Origin: Nitrospira sp.
Lineage (GTDB): Bacteria > Nitrospirota > Nitrospiria > Nitrospirales > Nitrospiraceae
Direction: 5' to 3'
DNA length: 44,383 nt
Assembly (NCBI GenBank): GCA_013140455.1
Contig: JABFSU010000030.1
Coordinates: 1-44,383, forward strand
The notes under the pieces are model-generated. The model was not told the origin of the DNA. It did no database searches and worked only from the letters and a program-made list of their open reading frames with translations. The translations under genes were made by a program, and so were the position numbers. Shown piece by piece: positions 24,766 to 31,841 of the stretch (within the stretch, counting starts at the first letter, position 1; every line of letters starts with the position of its first letter).

Positions 24766-25188
24766 TTAGTTGGGTTTCCCGGCTCCACCGAGTTCCCGCT
24801 GAATCGAGATATTTAGATTTCGAATCCAACTATTATAATTTTTGTGGATTGTCCGTTTGCCTTCATTGAATTGGAGATTTTGGCTGCTAACGTAGACAAT
24901 GCTATAGGAGCTAGTGTCGTAGAGAATATTGACAACCGCCTCATGTTCTCGAAGATGTAACGTAGCGACAATAAGTCCTGGCTTTTCAATGTGCATCTCC
25001 CAACCGTGTTTTGCTGCGGCAGCTGTTATAGCTTTTGTCACCTCATTTAGTGAAAGTGATTGGTTTGCGGAAATCGGTATGGCTGTGTCCTTCACATCAT
25101 AAATCGGTGCACCCGCACGACATCCCGCAAGGGCGATCAATACCAAGCATGCTCCTGCGAATTTCTTTACAAAATCATGAGGCTTCAT
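24766..25188 (-). CDS. Small lipoprotein in the chorismatase operon
   Basis: A 140-residue lipoprotein: signal peptide and lipobox LAGC with the cysteine at residue 23. The mature domain alternates strands and helices with conserved-looking H-G-W-E-M, V-A-T-L-H-L-R-E-H, Y-S-I-V-Y-V-S-S-Q-N-L and I-H-K-N-Y-N-S-W-I-R-N-L segments, a pattern I have seen in unnamed proteobacterial lipoproteins ('GW...Y-x-S-Y-S-I-x-Y...N-Y-N-x-W'). Function unknown; it may sit in the outer membrane. It is the last gene of the minus-strand operon, starting in ATGA overlap with the deacetylase stop, and has a purine-rich GAGGGGG ribosome site upstream. Confidence 0.8.
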   Translation of the reverse strand: MKPHDFVKKFAGACLVLIALAGCRAGAPIYDVKDTAIPISANQSLSLNEVTKAITAAAAKHGWEMHIEKPGLIVATLHLREHEAVVNILYDTSSYSIVYVSSQNLQFNEGKRTIHKNYNSWIRNLNISIQRELGGAGKPN

Positions 25189-26156
25189 CGTTTTTCCCCC
25201 TCTCGATAGGTGTGGCCCGATTGAACGTTGCTTGCTCTTAGTATGCCTACTCGAGGCAAGTCAATCTGGCGCGTCGCGGTATTGGTTATCCTGGTCGCGA
25301 TATAGCCCGCCTCGTGAATATGCGCGAGCAAGTCGTCCACGAAGATCAGGTTGCGCGGACTCATTCTCTTCTGATTCCATTTGGACATGGATCGGGGAAA
25401 TGCTTGTTCGGCGGCCAGCACGAATTCGCTCGGGTGGCAGTAGAAGACGAGATGGCGCGAGCGCTGTCCGATCCATTGGATCATTCGCTGAAACGTACGG
25501 AGGCCGACCGTGCGCAGGGTAGCCAGATTGATTGGAAACAGACAAGATGAGGGCGGCACTTCCACGATGCTGCTGTCGCCGGGGTGATTCAGATTGCTGC
25601 GTGACGGGTGGTAGGGGTCCCGGGGGGCTCCGAAGTATTTGACATAGTGGACGCGGCCGAGTCCCATGTCGAACCGCCTGGCGGGAACAGAGGAGTCGTA
25701 GTGGTAGCCTTCTTCTTCGAGAACCCGCAGCGTGGTTTCGCCTATCCACAGATTCGGCGCTCGGAACACGACCGGCCGGACGCCGGACGCCTTCTCCACG
25801 GCATCCGTCGCCCGCCGGATCCATTGTCGCTGTTGCTCGTAAGACGCGATACGGAAGTCCTCATCCTCTTCCAGTCCCCCGTGAGCCCAGCCGTGGGTGC
25901 CGAGCTGGTGTCCGCGCTGGAGGCACTCGCGGACGAGATCCGGATAGGCTTCGGCAAATCTGCCGGCAAAGAAGATCGTCGCTTTGATGCGGAAACGATC
26001 GCAACAGTCCAGGAGTGACACCAGCCCGACGTGCGAACCGGGGACCCAATCGCAATCGATCGTAAAGTAAAACTGTTTGCCCGGCTTTGCGGCCCGTCCG
26101 GGCCCCTGTCCCTTGAGCGGCAGAGCGGCTTGTCGGGATCGTTCAGTCCAACCCAT
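25185..26156 (-). CDS. Polysaccharide deacetylase (NodB/CE4) family protein
   Basis: A 323-residue NodB-homology (carbohydrate esterase 4) protein. Motif 1 is TIDCDW (D34, D36), motif 2 is GTHGWAH (H88, H92), and later blocks FRAPNLWIG and FYCHPSEF match motifs 3-5; these metal-binding residues are intact, so it should be an active metal-dependent N- or O-deacetylase or a close relative. No signal peptide or transmembrane segment is visible, so a cytoplasmic, perhaps lipid-linked sugar, substrate is likely. AAGGA lies before ATG 26156. It stands between the chorismatase and the lipoprotein in one operon, suggesting it trims a sugar on the polyene lipid; this is inference. Confidence 0.85.
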   Translation of the reverse strand: MGWTERSRQAALPLKGQGPGRAAKPGKQFYFTIDCDWVPGSHVGLVSLLDCCDRFRIKATIFFAGRFAEAYPDLVRECLQRGHQLGTHGWAHGGLEEDEDFRIASYEQQRQWIRRATDAVEKASGVRPVVFRAPNLWIGETTLRVLEEEGYHYDSSVPARRFDMGLGRVHYVKYFGAPRDPYHPSRSNLNHPGDSSIVEVPPSSCLFPINLATLRTVGLRTFQRMIQWIGQRSRHLVFYCHPSEFVLAAEQAFPRSMSKWNQKRMSPRNLIFVDDLLAHIHEAGYIATRITNTATRQIDLPRVGILRASNVQSGHTYREGEKR

Positions 26157-26229
26157 TACAGATCCTTCCGGGACGCGACGACTGTTCGGGTGTCATGTTG
26201 TAAGGTTGGCATGGAGGCTTGAGCGTAAG

Positions 26230-27276
26230 TTAATCCGTCGTGACAACCCCTTCGATTTCGATCAGCAGTTCCCGGCGGCAGAGATCACCCTGGAGATAGA
26301 CGATCCGGCTCGACGCAAACAGGGGAATGTTGAGGGCCTGTTGGATCGCTTCGAGATGATCCGGCTGTCGGACGTAGACCTTGTATCGCCCGCGTGGTGG
26401 CTGATGGCCGCGCGTGGTTCCCGATAATTCATCGGCATGAGCAAGCAAGGCGCGCAGGTTGTCGATGGTTTCCAGCGTCTGGGTTTCAGGGAGGCCCATG
26501 TGGCGGCTTTCGTGTCCCACCACGCTGGCGGTTCCCGAGATGAACAGCTGCGCATGGATGTCTGATTGAAGGAGTGTGGCGCGGGCAAACGACGGGCTGC
26601 AGGGACCGTAATGTTCCGGGTATTCATAAGCATGGACCTGGCGGGGATTGCCCAGGTGGATGGCTGGCTGGGTTCCTGCGAGCACATAGAGCTGGAGCGG
26701 GCCTGACCGCGTCCCGACTGCCGTTCCGGCCGGAAGTGATCCGGGGAACCCTTGAAGCGTCCCAGCCAGGGCCTGATGGCGTCCGACGCAAAACTGGCGA
26801 TAGCGTTCAAGGCCGTGCTCATCCTCGTTGATGCCGGGAAAGAAATTCCAGATGCGCCAGAGATACGGATAGCCTAACTCCTGGACGTGATGGAGGAGGC
26901 GCCGGTACGCCCGTTCCGTCGTCGCCTGCAAGCCGGCACCCGGTTCTTCTTCAAGTTGAAGCGTGCCCGCGAGGATCTCCCCGCTCGCGGCGGCGGAGAA
27001 CTCGTGTGTCCGATGAACGGTGACCGGTTGGTCGCTGGTCCACACCTCCAGATCTGAGCGGTTGCCCAGCTGTGGAAGGTCCAGGGTGATGACAGGGCAG
27101 GAGACGGATGCAGGAACTGGCGAGCCAAAGGACACAATAGCCATGGGAAGAGTGGCGGAGGTGGCGAGCCAACGAGACAGATTAGTGGACTCGATATAGT
27201 CCACCCGCAGGTGGGGGGCGGCTTCGAGCAACGGCTGATGTGATCTCAGGGGTCGCGGTGTGGCGCGCTGTCCCAT
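26230..27276 (-). CDS. FkbO/Hyg5/XanB2-family chorismatase (hydroxybenzoate synthase)
   Basis: A 348-residue chorismate-cleaving enzyme of the FkbO/Hyg5 family, which contains XanB2, the 3-/4-hydroxybenzoate synthase of xanthomonadin biosynthesis. Diagnostic blocks, in order: RIWNFFPGINEDEHGLERYR (141-160), FCVGRHQA, NPRQVHAYEYP followed by YGPCSPSFARA (210-233), LFISGTASVVGHESRH (244-259) and QTLETIDNL (266-274), ending in an E-I-E-G-type C-terminus. Whether it makes 3-hydroxybenzoate, 4-hydroxybenzoate or dihydroxycyclohexadiene carboxylate cannot be decided from the motifs alone. In this context it most likely supplies the aryl starter. It follows the halogenase gene by 16 bases on the minus strand. 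Confidence 0.9.
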   Translation of the reverse strand: MGQRATPRPLRSHQPLLEAAPHLRVDYIESTNLSRWLATSATLPMAIVSFGSPVPASVSCPVITLDLPQLGNRSDLEVWTSDQPVTVHRTHEFSAAASGEILAGTLQLEEEPGAGLQATTERAYRRLLHHVQELGYPYLWRIWNFFPGINEDEHGLERYRQFCVGRHQALAGTLQGFPGSLPAGTAVGTRSGPLQLYVLAGTQPAIHLGNPRQVHAYEYPEHYGPCSPSFARATLLQSDIHAQLFISGTASVVGHESRHMGLPETQTLETIDNLRALLAHADELSGTTRGHQPPRGRYKVYVRQPDHLEAIQQALNIPLFASSRIVYLQGDLCRRELLIEIEGVVTTD

Positions 27277-27292
27277 ATCTATTCCCTGATAG

Positions 27293-28654
27293 CTAACTTG
27301 GCGAGTTGGCCTGGTTCACGGCGTAATCTTTGACTTCGGTCACGGTCGTTTTTGTGCCCTGCTTGCGGCGGCGGGCCACAGCCCAATTTTCTTTCCAATT
27401 CAATACGAAAACGATGTAGTACACAACTTTAAAACAGAAAAGAGGGATGCGCGCTTGCGATTGCGCGAAGACATCTCCGGCTAACAAAGACAGCACCGCC
27501 CGTTCGATTTTTGGAGGCCGCCTGGTGGAGACAAACAGCGACTGAAAGGCCGGCTGGTTGAATCGATGGATAAACCAGGAAAAGGTTTTGATGCCCCGGC
27601 GGACCATGCGCTCAAATTCCTGAAGGTGTGTGGCATATTCAGGCGACTTCCGAAGATAGGCGTCGACGACTTTGGCCCCTCTGGTGCCGCTATTGAGTGC
27701 CAGGTGGACTCCGCTGGAGAAAACCGGGTCGATGAAGGCAAACGCGTCGCCGACCATCAGATAGCCGTCGCCCGACATGGTGTCGCGTCGATAGGAAAAA
27801 TTCGCGGCGGCATAGGTTTGCGTCAGGGGGTTAGCCCGTTCCATGCGTTGAGCAATCGGCGGAGATTGTCGAAGGGTATCCAGGAGAAATTGATCCAGAG
27901 GGACCGTCCTCGACTTAATATAGTCCGGATGGCAGACGACGCCGACGCTGGTGGTGCCATCCTTGAAAGGAATCAGCCAACACCAGCCGTCATTCAACCA
28001 GCCGGCAGTGATATTGCCTTCATCCTTACCGGGGAGACGGCCGACTCCTTCGAAATGGCCGAAGATCGCCGCACTGCTATGTTGCGGGCTCCGGCGTTTG
28101 CCGCCGAGCTGGTTCGAGAGAAAGGTGTCACGGCCGCTGGCGTCGACGACAAACTTCGCGTCCCAGATTTGCTGCCGGCCGTCACGATTCTCCGTATGGA
28201 TCAGCGATGTCTGACCGGGGCGAAATTCGACGCGCTGGGCTTTGACTCCTTCGTGGACCGTCACGCCTTTGGAGATCGCGCTCTTCAAGAGGATGGCATC
28301 GAACTCGGACCGCTTGACTTCAAACGCGTAGGGTTGGGATTCATCGAATGCTTTAGCAAAATAGAACATCTGCGAGCGGCCGTAACGGTGGGAGACCATC
28401 TCGGCGCCGTACTTAACAATGCCGATTCGTTCGACGTCCGCAAGCACCCCCAGTTGTTTCAAGATGGGGAGCGATTGAGGCAGGAGCGACTCTCCGATGT
28501 GAAATCTCGGGTGGGAATCTTTTTCGAGCATGTGCACGTTCCAGCCCTGCTCTGTCAGCAGCGAAGAGATGGTGGATCCGGCCGGCCCGCCGCCGACCAC
28601 CAGCACGTCGCAGGCGATGAGACTCTGAACAGATTCCATTGTGGCGTGACCCAA
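27293..28654 (-). CDS. Flavin-dependent halogenase-like FAD oxidoreductase
   Basis: A 453-residue FAD-dependent enzyme of the tryptophan-halogenase/geranylgeranyl-reductase clan. GGGPAGS (21-27) binds FAD; PRFHIGESLLP (49-59) and VGDAFAFIDPVFSSGV (301-316) are family blocks. The halogenase hallmark W-x-W-x-I-P is present as W224-C-W226-L-I-P229, and a candidate catalytic lysine, K81 in IVKYGAE, is in the right region. This favours a halogenase, but some members with these motifs are hydroxylases or reductases. Xanthomonad pigment loci, which make brominated aryl polyenes, also carry such a gene. Start TTG 28654 is 7 bases after AAGGAG, better placed than ATG 28639. It is the first gene of the minus-strand operon. 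Confidence 0.82.
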   Translation of the reverse strand: MGHATMESVQSLIACDVLVVGGGPAGSTISSLLTEQGWNVHMLEKDSHPRFHIGESLLPQSLPILKQLGVLADVERIGIVKYGAEMVSHRYGRSQMFYFAKAFDESQPYAFEVKRSEFDAILLKSAISKGVTVHEGVKAQRVEFRPGQTSLIHTENRDGRQQIWDAKFVVDASGRDTFLSNQLGGKRRSPQHSSAAIFGHFEGVGRLPGKDEGNITAGWLNDGWCWLIPFKDGTTSVGVVCHPDYIKSRTVPLDQFLLDTLRQSPPIAQRMERANPLTQTYAAANFSYRRDTMSGDGYLMVGDAFAFIDPVFSSGVHLALNSGTRGAKVVDAYLRKSPEYATHLQEFERMVRRGIKTFSWFIHRFNQPAFQSLFVSTRRPPKIERAVLSLLAGDVFAQSQARIPLFCFKVVYYIVFVLNWKENWAVARRRKQGTKTTVTEVKDYAVNQANSPS

Positions 28655-28772
28655 CGGAGGACTCCTTTAGTTAGAAGTACATCGGTGCGGAGTATACTCA
28701 AGAAACCAATGTGTTACTAGGCTGCATCGCATCAGTCAGGGGAACCGGATTCATTGTCTGTCCCTTGATGAC

Positions 28773-29585
28773 ATGCTAGGTTCAGCACAAAGTTTTTCCT
28801 GGACGCTGTTGCCTGAGGTCCCTATCAGCATCCTCGACCAATTTTTCGTCTATCACCCTGAACCATGGGAAGACCGCGACTGGAGAGGCGCGAGCGGCCT
28901 TCCGCTGGAAGACGTATGGTTTCAGTCGGCTGACGGCACCAAACTCTTCGGCTGGTACGTCGAAGCGCGCGCGGATACCGGCGTGCTGCTCTGGTGTCAT
29001 GGTAACGCCGGGAGCGTGATCCACCGTCTTGAAAATCTTCGCGAACTCTATCGGTTGGGGCTGTCGATTTTTATCTTCGACTATCGCGGGTATGGCCGGA
29101 GCCAGGGTAAGCCATCGGAAGACGGTCTCTATCAAGACGCGATCGGCGCCTATGACTATCTCACCCGGGTGCGTCAGATTCGATCGGAGCGGATCGTCGT
29201 CTTCGGCCGGTCGTTGGGCGCCGCCGTCGCCGCTGATCTTGTCTCGCAGAAGCCGGCAGCAGGATTGATTCTGGAATCACCGTTCCCGTCGATTGCGGCG
29301 GTCGCGCAGCACCACTACGGCGGGATACCGGTCCATTGGCTGCTCGGGGCGGAATTCAAACTCATCGATCGCCTTCCGCAGCTGTCCCTCCCCACGCTCG
29401 TGATCCACGGCGATCGGGACGATATTATCCCGATCGAGTTCGGCCGTCAGGTGTTTGATGCCGCCAAGCAGCCGAAGTGGTGGTATGCGATTCCCGGTGC
29501 GGATCACAACAACACCTATCAAGTCGGCGGGCGTGTGTACTTTCGCCAGTTCGCCGACTTTATTCAACGCGCGATCACGGCCTAG
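28773..29585 (+). CDS. Alpha/beta hydrolase (BAAT/FrsA-like serine hydrolase)
   Basis: A 270-residue alpha/beta hydrolase of the widely found YqkD/BEM46 type. The oxyanion-hole motif is LWCHGNAGS, FDYRGYGRS follows, the nucleophile serine is in GRSLGAA, the acid in HGDRDDIIP and the histidine in GADHNNTY, giving a complete catalytic triad. The substrate is unknown; esters or thioesters are usual. It is divergent from the halogenase operon with a 118-base gap, so a link to the pigment pathway (chain release or deacylation) is possible but only by proximity. The ATG at 28773 has no clear ribosome site; the first 15 residues may be non-native. Confidence 0.88.
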   Translation: MLGSAQSFSWTLLPEVPISILDQFFVYHPEPWEDRDWRGASGLPLEDVWFQSADGTKLFGWYVEARADTGVLLWCHGNAGSVIHRLENLRELYRLGLSIFIFDYRGYGRSQGKPSEDGLYQDAIGAYDYLTRVRQIRSERIVVFGRSLGAAVAADLVSQKPAAGLILESPFPSIAAVAQHHYGGIPVHWLLGAEFKLIDRLPQLSLPTLVIHGDRDDIIPIEFGRQVFDAAKQPKWWYAIPGADHNNTYQVGGRVYFRQFADFIQRAITA

Positions 29586-29704
29586 CCGGACAGCGAGTGC
29601 GTCCCTGAAATATGCATTTGGTGATTGGTCCCCATATTTGGTACAGTGCGCCGGGCATTGTGTCCGAGGCTACATCTGGGGCGGTTGAAACGGGGCAACA
29701 GGGA

Positions 29705-30625
29705 ATGACGATCAAGATCGACCACAAAACGACCGATCAGAGAGCTATGCGATTTGGTATTTTCATCGCCGTTGCCGTGCTGTTGCTTTCAGGCTGCGCC
29801 GGCCGAACCGGTTCCACGACTGCGCCGATTGCCACGCCTGAGCGATCCGCGGCGCCGGTTCTTCTCGCCGATGCCTCGGCGAAATCGAGTCCGGTCTCTG
29901 ATGCTATGGAGAAGCCGTCTGATGAGCCCTTCGATCCCTTCGCGAAGGCCGGCGAAGAAGGCATCGAGGAATACGATCCGTGGGAGCCCCTCAATACCAA
30001 AATCTTTGAATTCAATCGGCAGGTCGATCGGTGGGTTTTGAAGCCGGTGGCGCAGGGGTACAACTTTGTGATGCCGGATCCGGTCCAGATCGGGATCAGC
30101 AACTTTTTCTACAATCTCCGGTTCCCGCCAAGATTCTTCAATAATATTTTTCAGGGGAAAGCGAAGGGTGCGGGCATAGAGGTGGGCCGATTTCTGGTCA
30201 ACTCCACGGCGGGGGTTGGCGGGTTGTTTGACGTGGCCCAACATCTTGATCTGAAGACACCAGAAGAAGACACCGGCCAGACCCTCGGGTTCTATGGAGT
30301 GAAGCCGGGGCCGTATGTGGTCCTCCCGCTGCTGCCTCCGTTCAACCTCCGCGATCTGGTTGGCTTTGTGGGGGACATCGCGCTCAATCCGATCAACTGG
30401 CTGGTGGCGCCGATCATTGAAATCGATGGAGTTCCCTCGGTGATTGCTCATAAGAATCGCATGACGAGCTCGATGGTACAGCTTGGCGGCCGGGTCTTTG
30501 AAATCGTGAATGACCGTTCGTTGAACCTCGAAAAGTTCCAGGGGGTTGAAGAAGCCACTCTGGATTTGTACGCCGCCGTCCGCAACGCGTATCTCCAGAA
30601 GCGGGCCCGCGCGATTCGCGAATAA
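29705..30625 (+). CDS. mlaA: MlaA outer-membrane phospholipid-trafficking lipoprotein
   Basis: A 306-residue MlaA/VacJ lipoprotein, the outer-membrane component that removes mislocalised phospholipids from the outer leaflet. The lipobox LSGC gives an acylated cysteine at about residue 31. The MlaA signature DPWEPLNTKIFEFNRQVDRW is followed by LKPVAQGY, NFFYNLRFPPRFFNNIFQGK and GQTLGFYGVKPGPYVVLPLL. The acidic linker after the cysteine is longer than in E. coli. ATG 29705 is used, but ATG 29747, giving a 17-residue lipoprotein signal, is equally credible. A weak TTGGTG-18-TACAGT pair (29618-29647) could be its promoter. No other mla genes occur in the window. Confidence 0.93.
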   Translation: MTIKIDHKTTDQRAMRFGIFIAVAVLLLSGCAGRTGSTTAPIATPERSAAPVLLADASAKSSPVSDAMEKPSDEPFDPFAKAGEEGIEEYDPWEPLNTKIFEFNRQVDRWVLKPVAQGYNFVMPDPVQIGISNFFYNLRFPPRFFNNIFQGKAKGAGIEVGRFLVNSTAGVGGLFDVAQHLDLKTPEEDTGQTLGFYGVKPGPYVVLPLLPPFNLRDLVGFVGDIALNPINWLVAPIIEIDGVPSVIAHKNRMTSSMVQLGGRVFEIVNDRSLNLEKFQGVEEATLDLYAAVRNAYLQKRARAIRE

Positions 30626-30735
30626 TCGCGAGCAACACGCTGAACCGCTCTGTTCTCTGTCGTCGGCTGGTCACGCGCGGCTGGCGCGACTCCTCTTGCC
30701 CCTTCAGTTTTTCGGCAGATCTCCGACAAGGATAT

Positions 30736-30767
30736 GCAGGTCTTGTGAGTCAACCCGCAAGGCCTGC
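30736..30767 (+). promoter_or_regulatory. Hairpin just upstream of the CBS-domain gene
   Basis: GCAGGTCTTG (30736-30745) pairs with CAAGGCCTGC (30758-30767) through ten pairs including one G-T, with a 12-base loop. It ends 9 bases before the ATG at 30777, which has no ribosome site. It could be a terminator of mlaA without a T-tract or influence translation; neither is proven. Confidence 0.35.
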
Positions 30768-30776
30768 CTCTCGTAT

Positions 30777-31484
30777 ATGAATACCTCTGCATTGAGCCAG
30801 AGCCCGGGTTTTCCCGCCGCCGTCCATACGGCGCCGCCGGAGGTGTCGGTCTATGACGCTGCGCGGATCATGCACTGGCGGAAAGTTGGGGTCGTGGTCG
30901 TTGTGCGGCAGCATCGACCGGTAGGAATCGTCACCGATCGGGATCTGACCACTCGAGTCGTAGCCAATGGCCTTGACCCCCGGTCAACCACGCTGGGCCG
31001 AATCATGACCGCGCCCTTGGTGACTGCGGCAGCTGAGGCGTCCGATAAAGACGTGCTCCGCTTGTTAGCGCAGAGCCGAGTTCGGCAGATTCCGCTGATC
31101 GACGGCGAGGGGAATGTGGCCGGGTTGGCCGCCTGGAACCTCACAGAAACCGCGGACGGATCAGGATCCTTCTGTGCCACACTGGTGCGATCGACGGCGA
31201 TGGTCCCGATGGTGAAGCGTCGCAAGTTCAGGCGGGTGCTCTATGGCCTACAGCAAGAAGTCCGTCAGCACGCCCGCTGGATCGGAGCGACGATCGCGCT
31301 GGCGGCGATCGGTGCCGTGATCTCTCTGGTCGCAGTGGGCTACTGGAACCCGTGGAGTTCGGTCCCTATCGCGTCGCTGCACATGCCTGAATCAGGCCGG
31401 TCGGGCAAACCTGCTACGGGAATGGTTCAGCCTCCTCATGCCGATCCGAAACCGGCGCCTCCCTCGTTGACCCCGACCCGATAA
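30777..31484 (+). CDS. CBS-domain protein with C-terminal membrane helix
   Basis: A 235-residue protein. Residues about 13-125 form a CBS pair (YDAARIMHWRKVGVVVVV, GIVTDRDLTTRVV, VRQIPLIDGEGNVAGL), the adenosine-nucleotide-binding module. A basic linker is followed by one membrane helix (about 170-192) and a Pro-rich tail of about 40 residues (PKPAPPSLTPTR) that would lie in the periplasm. CBS pairs are normally soluble or attached to an enzyme or channel; fusion to a single helix and disordered tail suggests a nucleotide-sensing membrane anchor, but the partner is unknown. ATG 30777 is supported by domain limits only. Confidence 0.8.
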   Translation: MNTSALSQSPGFPAAVHTAPPEVSVYDAARIMHWRKVGVVVVVRQHRPVGIVTDRDLTTRVVANGLDPRSTTLGRIMTAPLVTAAAEASDKDVLRLLAQSRVRQIPLIDGEGNVAGLAAWNLTETADGSGSFCATLVRSTAMVPMVKRRKFRRVLYGLQQEVRQHARWIGATIALAAIGAVISLVAVGYWNPWSSVPIASLHMPESGRSGKPATGMVQPPHADPKPAPPSLTPTR

Positions 31485-31525
31485 TACCCATCAACCAACC
31501 TTCACAAGAGCCGACAGGGCCAGTT

Positions 31526-31770
31526 CTAATTGCCCCCCATGTGTGTAGCGGACATCTGCACGCGAATGCGCGCCTGCCCTTTCTGGAGCACCGGATTGAC
31601 TGGACCTCTTTTCTCATTCATCGGCAGACAGCGTCCGTGAAAAGTCTGGGAACTCGGGTCGGATGATGTGGATCGCACTGTTATGACCGTGTGGGCGATG
31701 ACTGCGCCCTGTTGATCAAGTAGTCTTTCGAATAATCCTCCGTTGGCGTCCTCTGTTCCATTCCTACTAT
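31526..31770 (-). pseudogene. Decayed fragment of a kbl-like (AOS family) gene
   Basis: On the minus strand two segments in one frame match the intact Kbl encoded at 35087-36274. The block [19 protein letters not shown] matches Kbl residues 113-130 ([18 protein letters not shown]), and [14 protein letters not shown] matches residues 360-373 ([14 protein letters not shown]). They lie about 110 bases apart although about 230 codons separate them in the real gene, so the core, including the PLP lysine, is deleted, and the 5' and 3' ends are absent. The similarity also holds at nucleotide level. It may be a remnant of an old kbl duplication or of a related AOS-family gene. Confidence 0.75.
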
Positions 31771-31773
31771 AAT
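31743..31773 (+). promoter_or_regulatory. Candidate promoter of the FecR-domain gene
   Basis: TATAAT (31768-31773) with TTGGCG (31743-31748) at a 19-base spacing, 69 bases before ATG 31842. The -10 box is perfect, the -35 box weak. It lies at the edge of the kbl-like fragment. Confidence 0.35.
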
Positions 31774-31841
31774 GACGGGTACTTAGTGGTTGATTGTAGG
31801 AATTGACGGTCCTGTCGTGATCAATCGACGAGGAGGTCTTT

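Larger units (their letters stand above)
31485..31841. other. 357-base gene-free interval
   Basis: No intact gene lies here. The minus strand holds a decayed kbl-like fragment (separate entry) and the plus strand a candidate promoter and an AGGAGG ribosome site (31831-31836) for the FecR-domain gene. No repeat element or tRNA is seen. Confidence 0.6.

Noticed and set aside
27566..28720. A 384-codon open frame on the plus strand
   Set aside because: It lies opposite the halogenase-like gene, whose minus-strand product has complete FAD and W-x-W-x-I-P motifs; the plus-strand translation has no recognisable domain.
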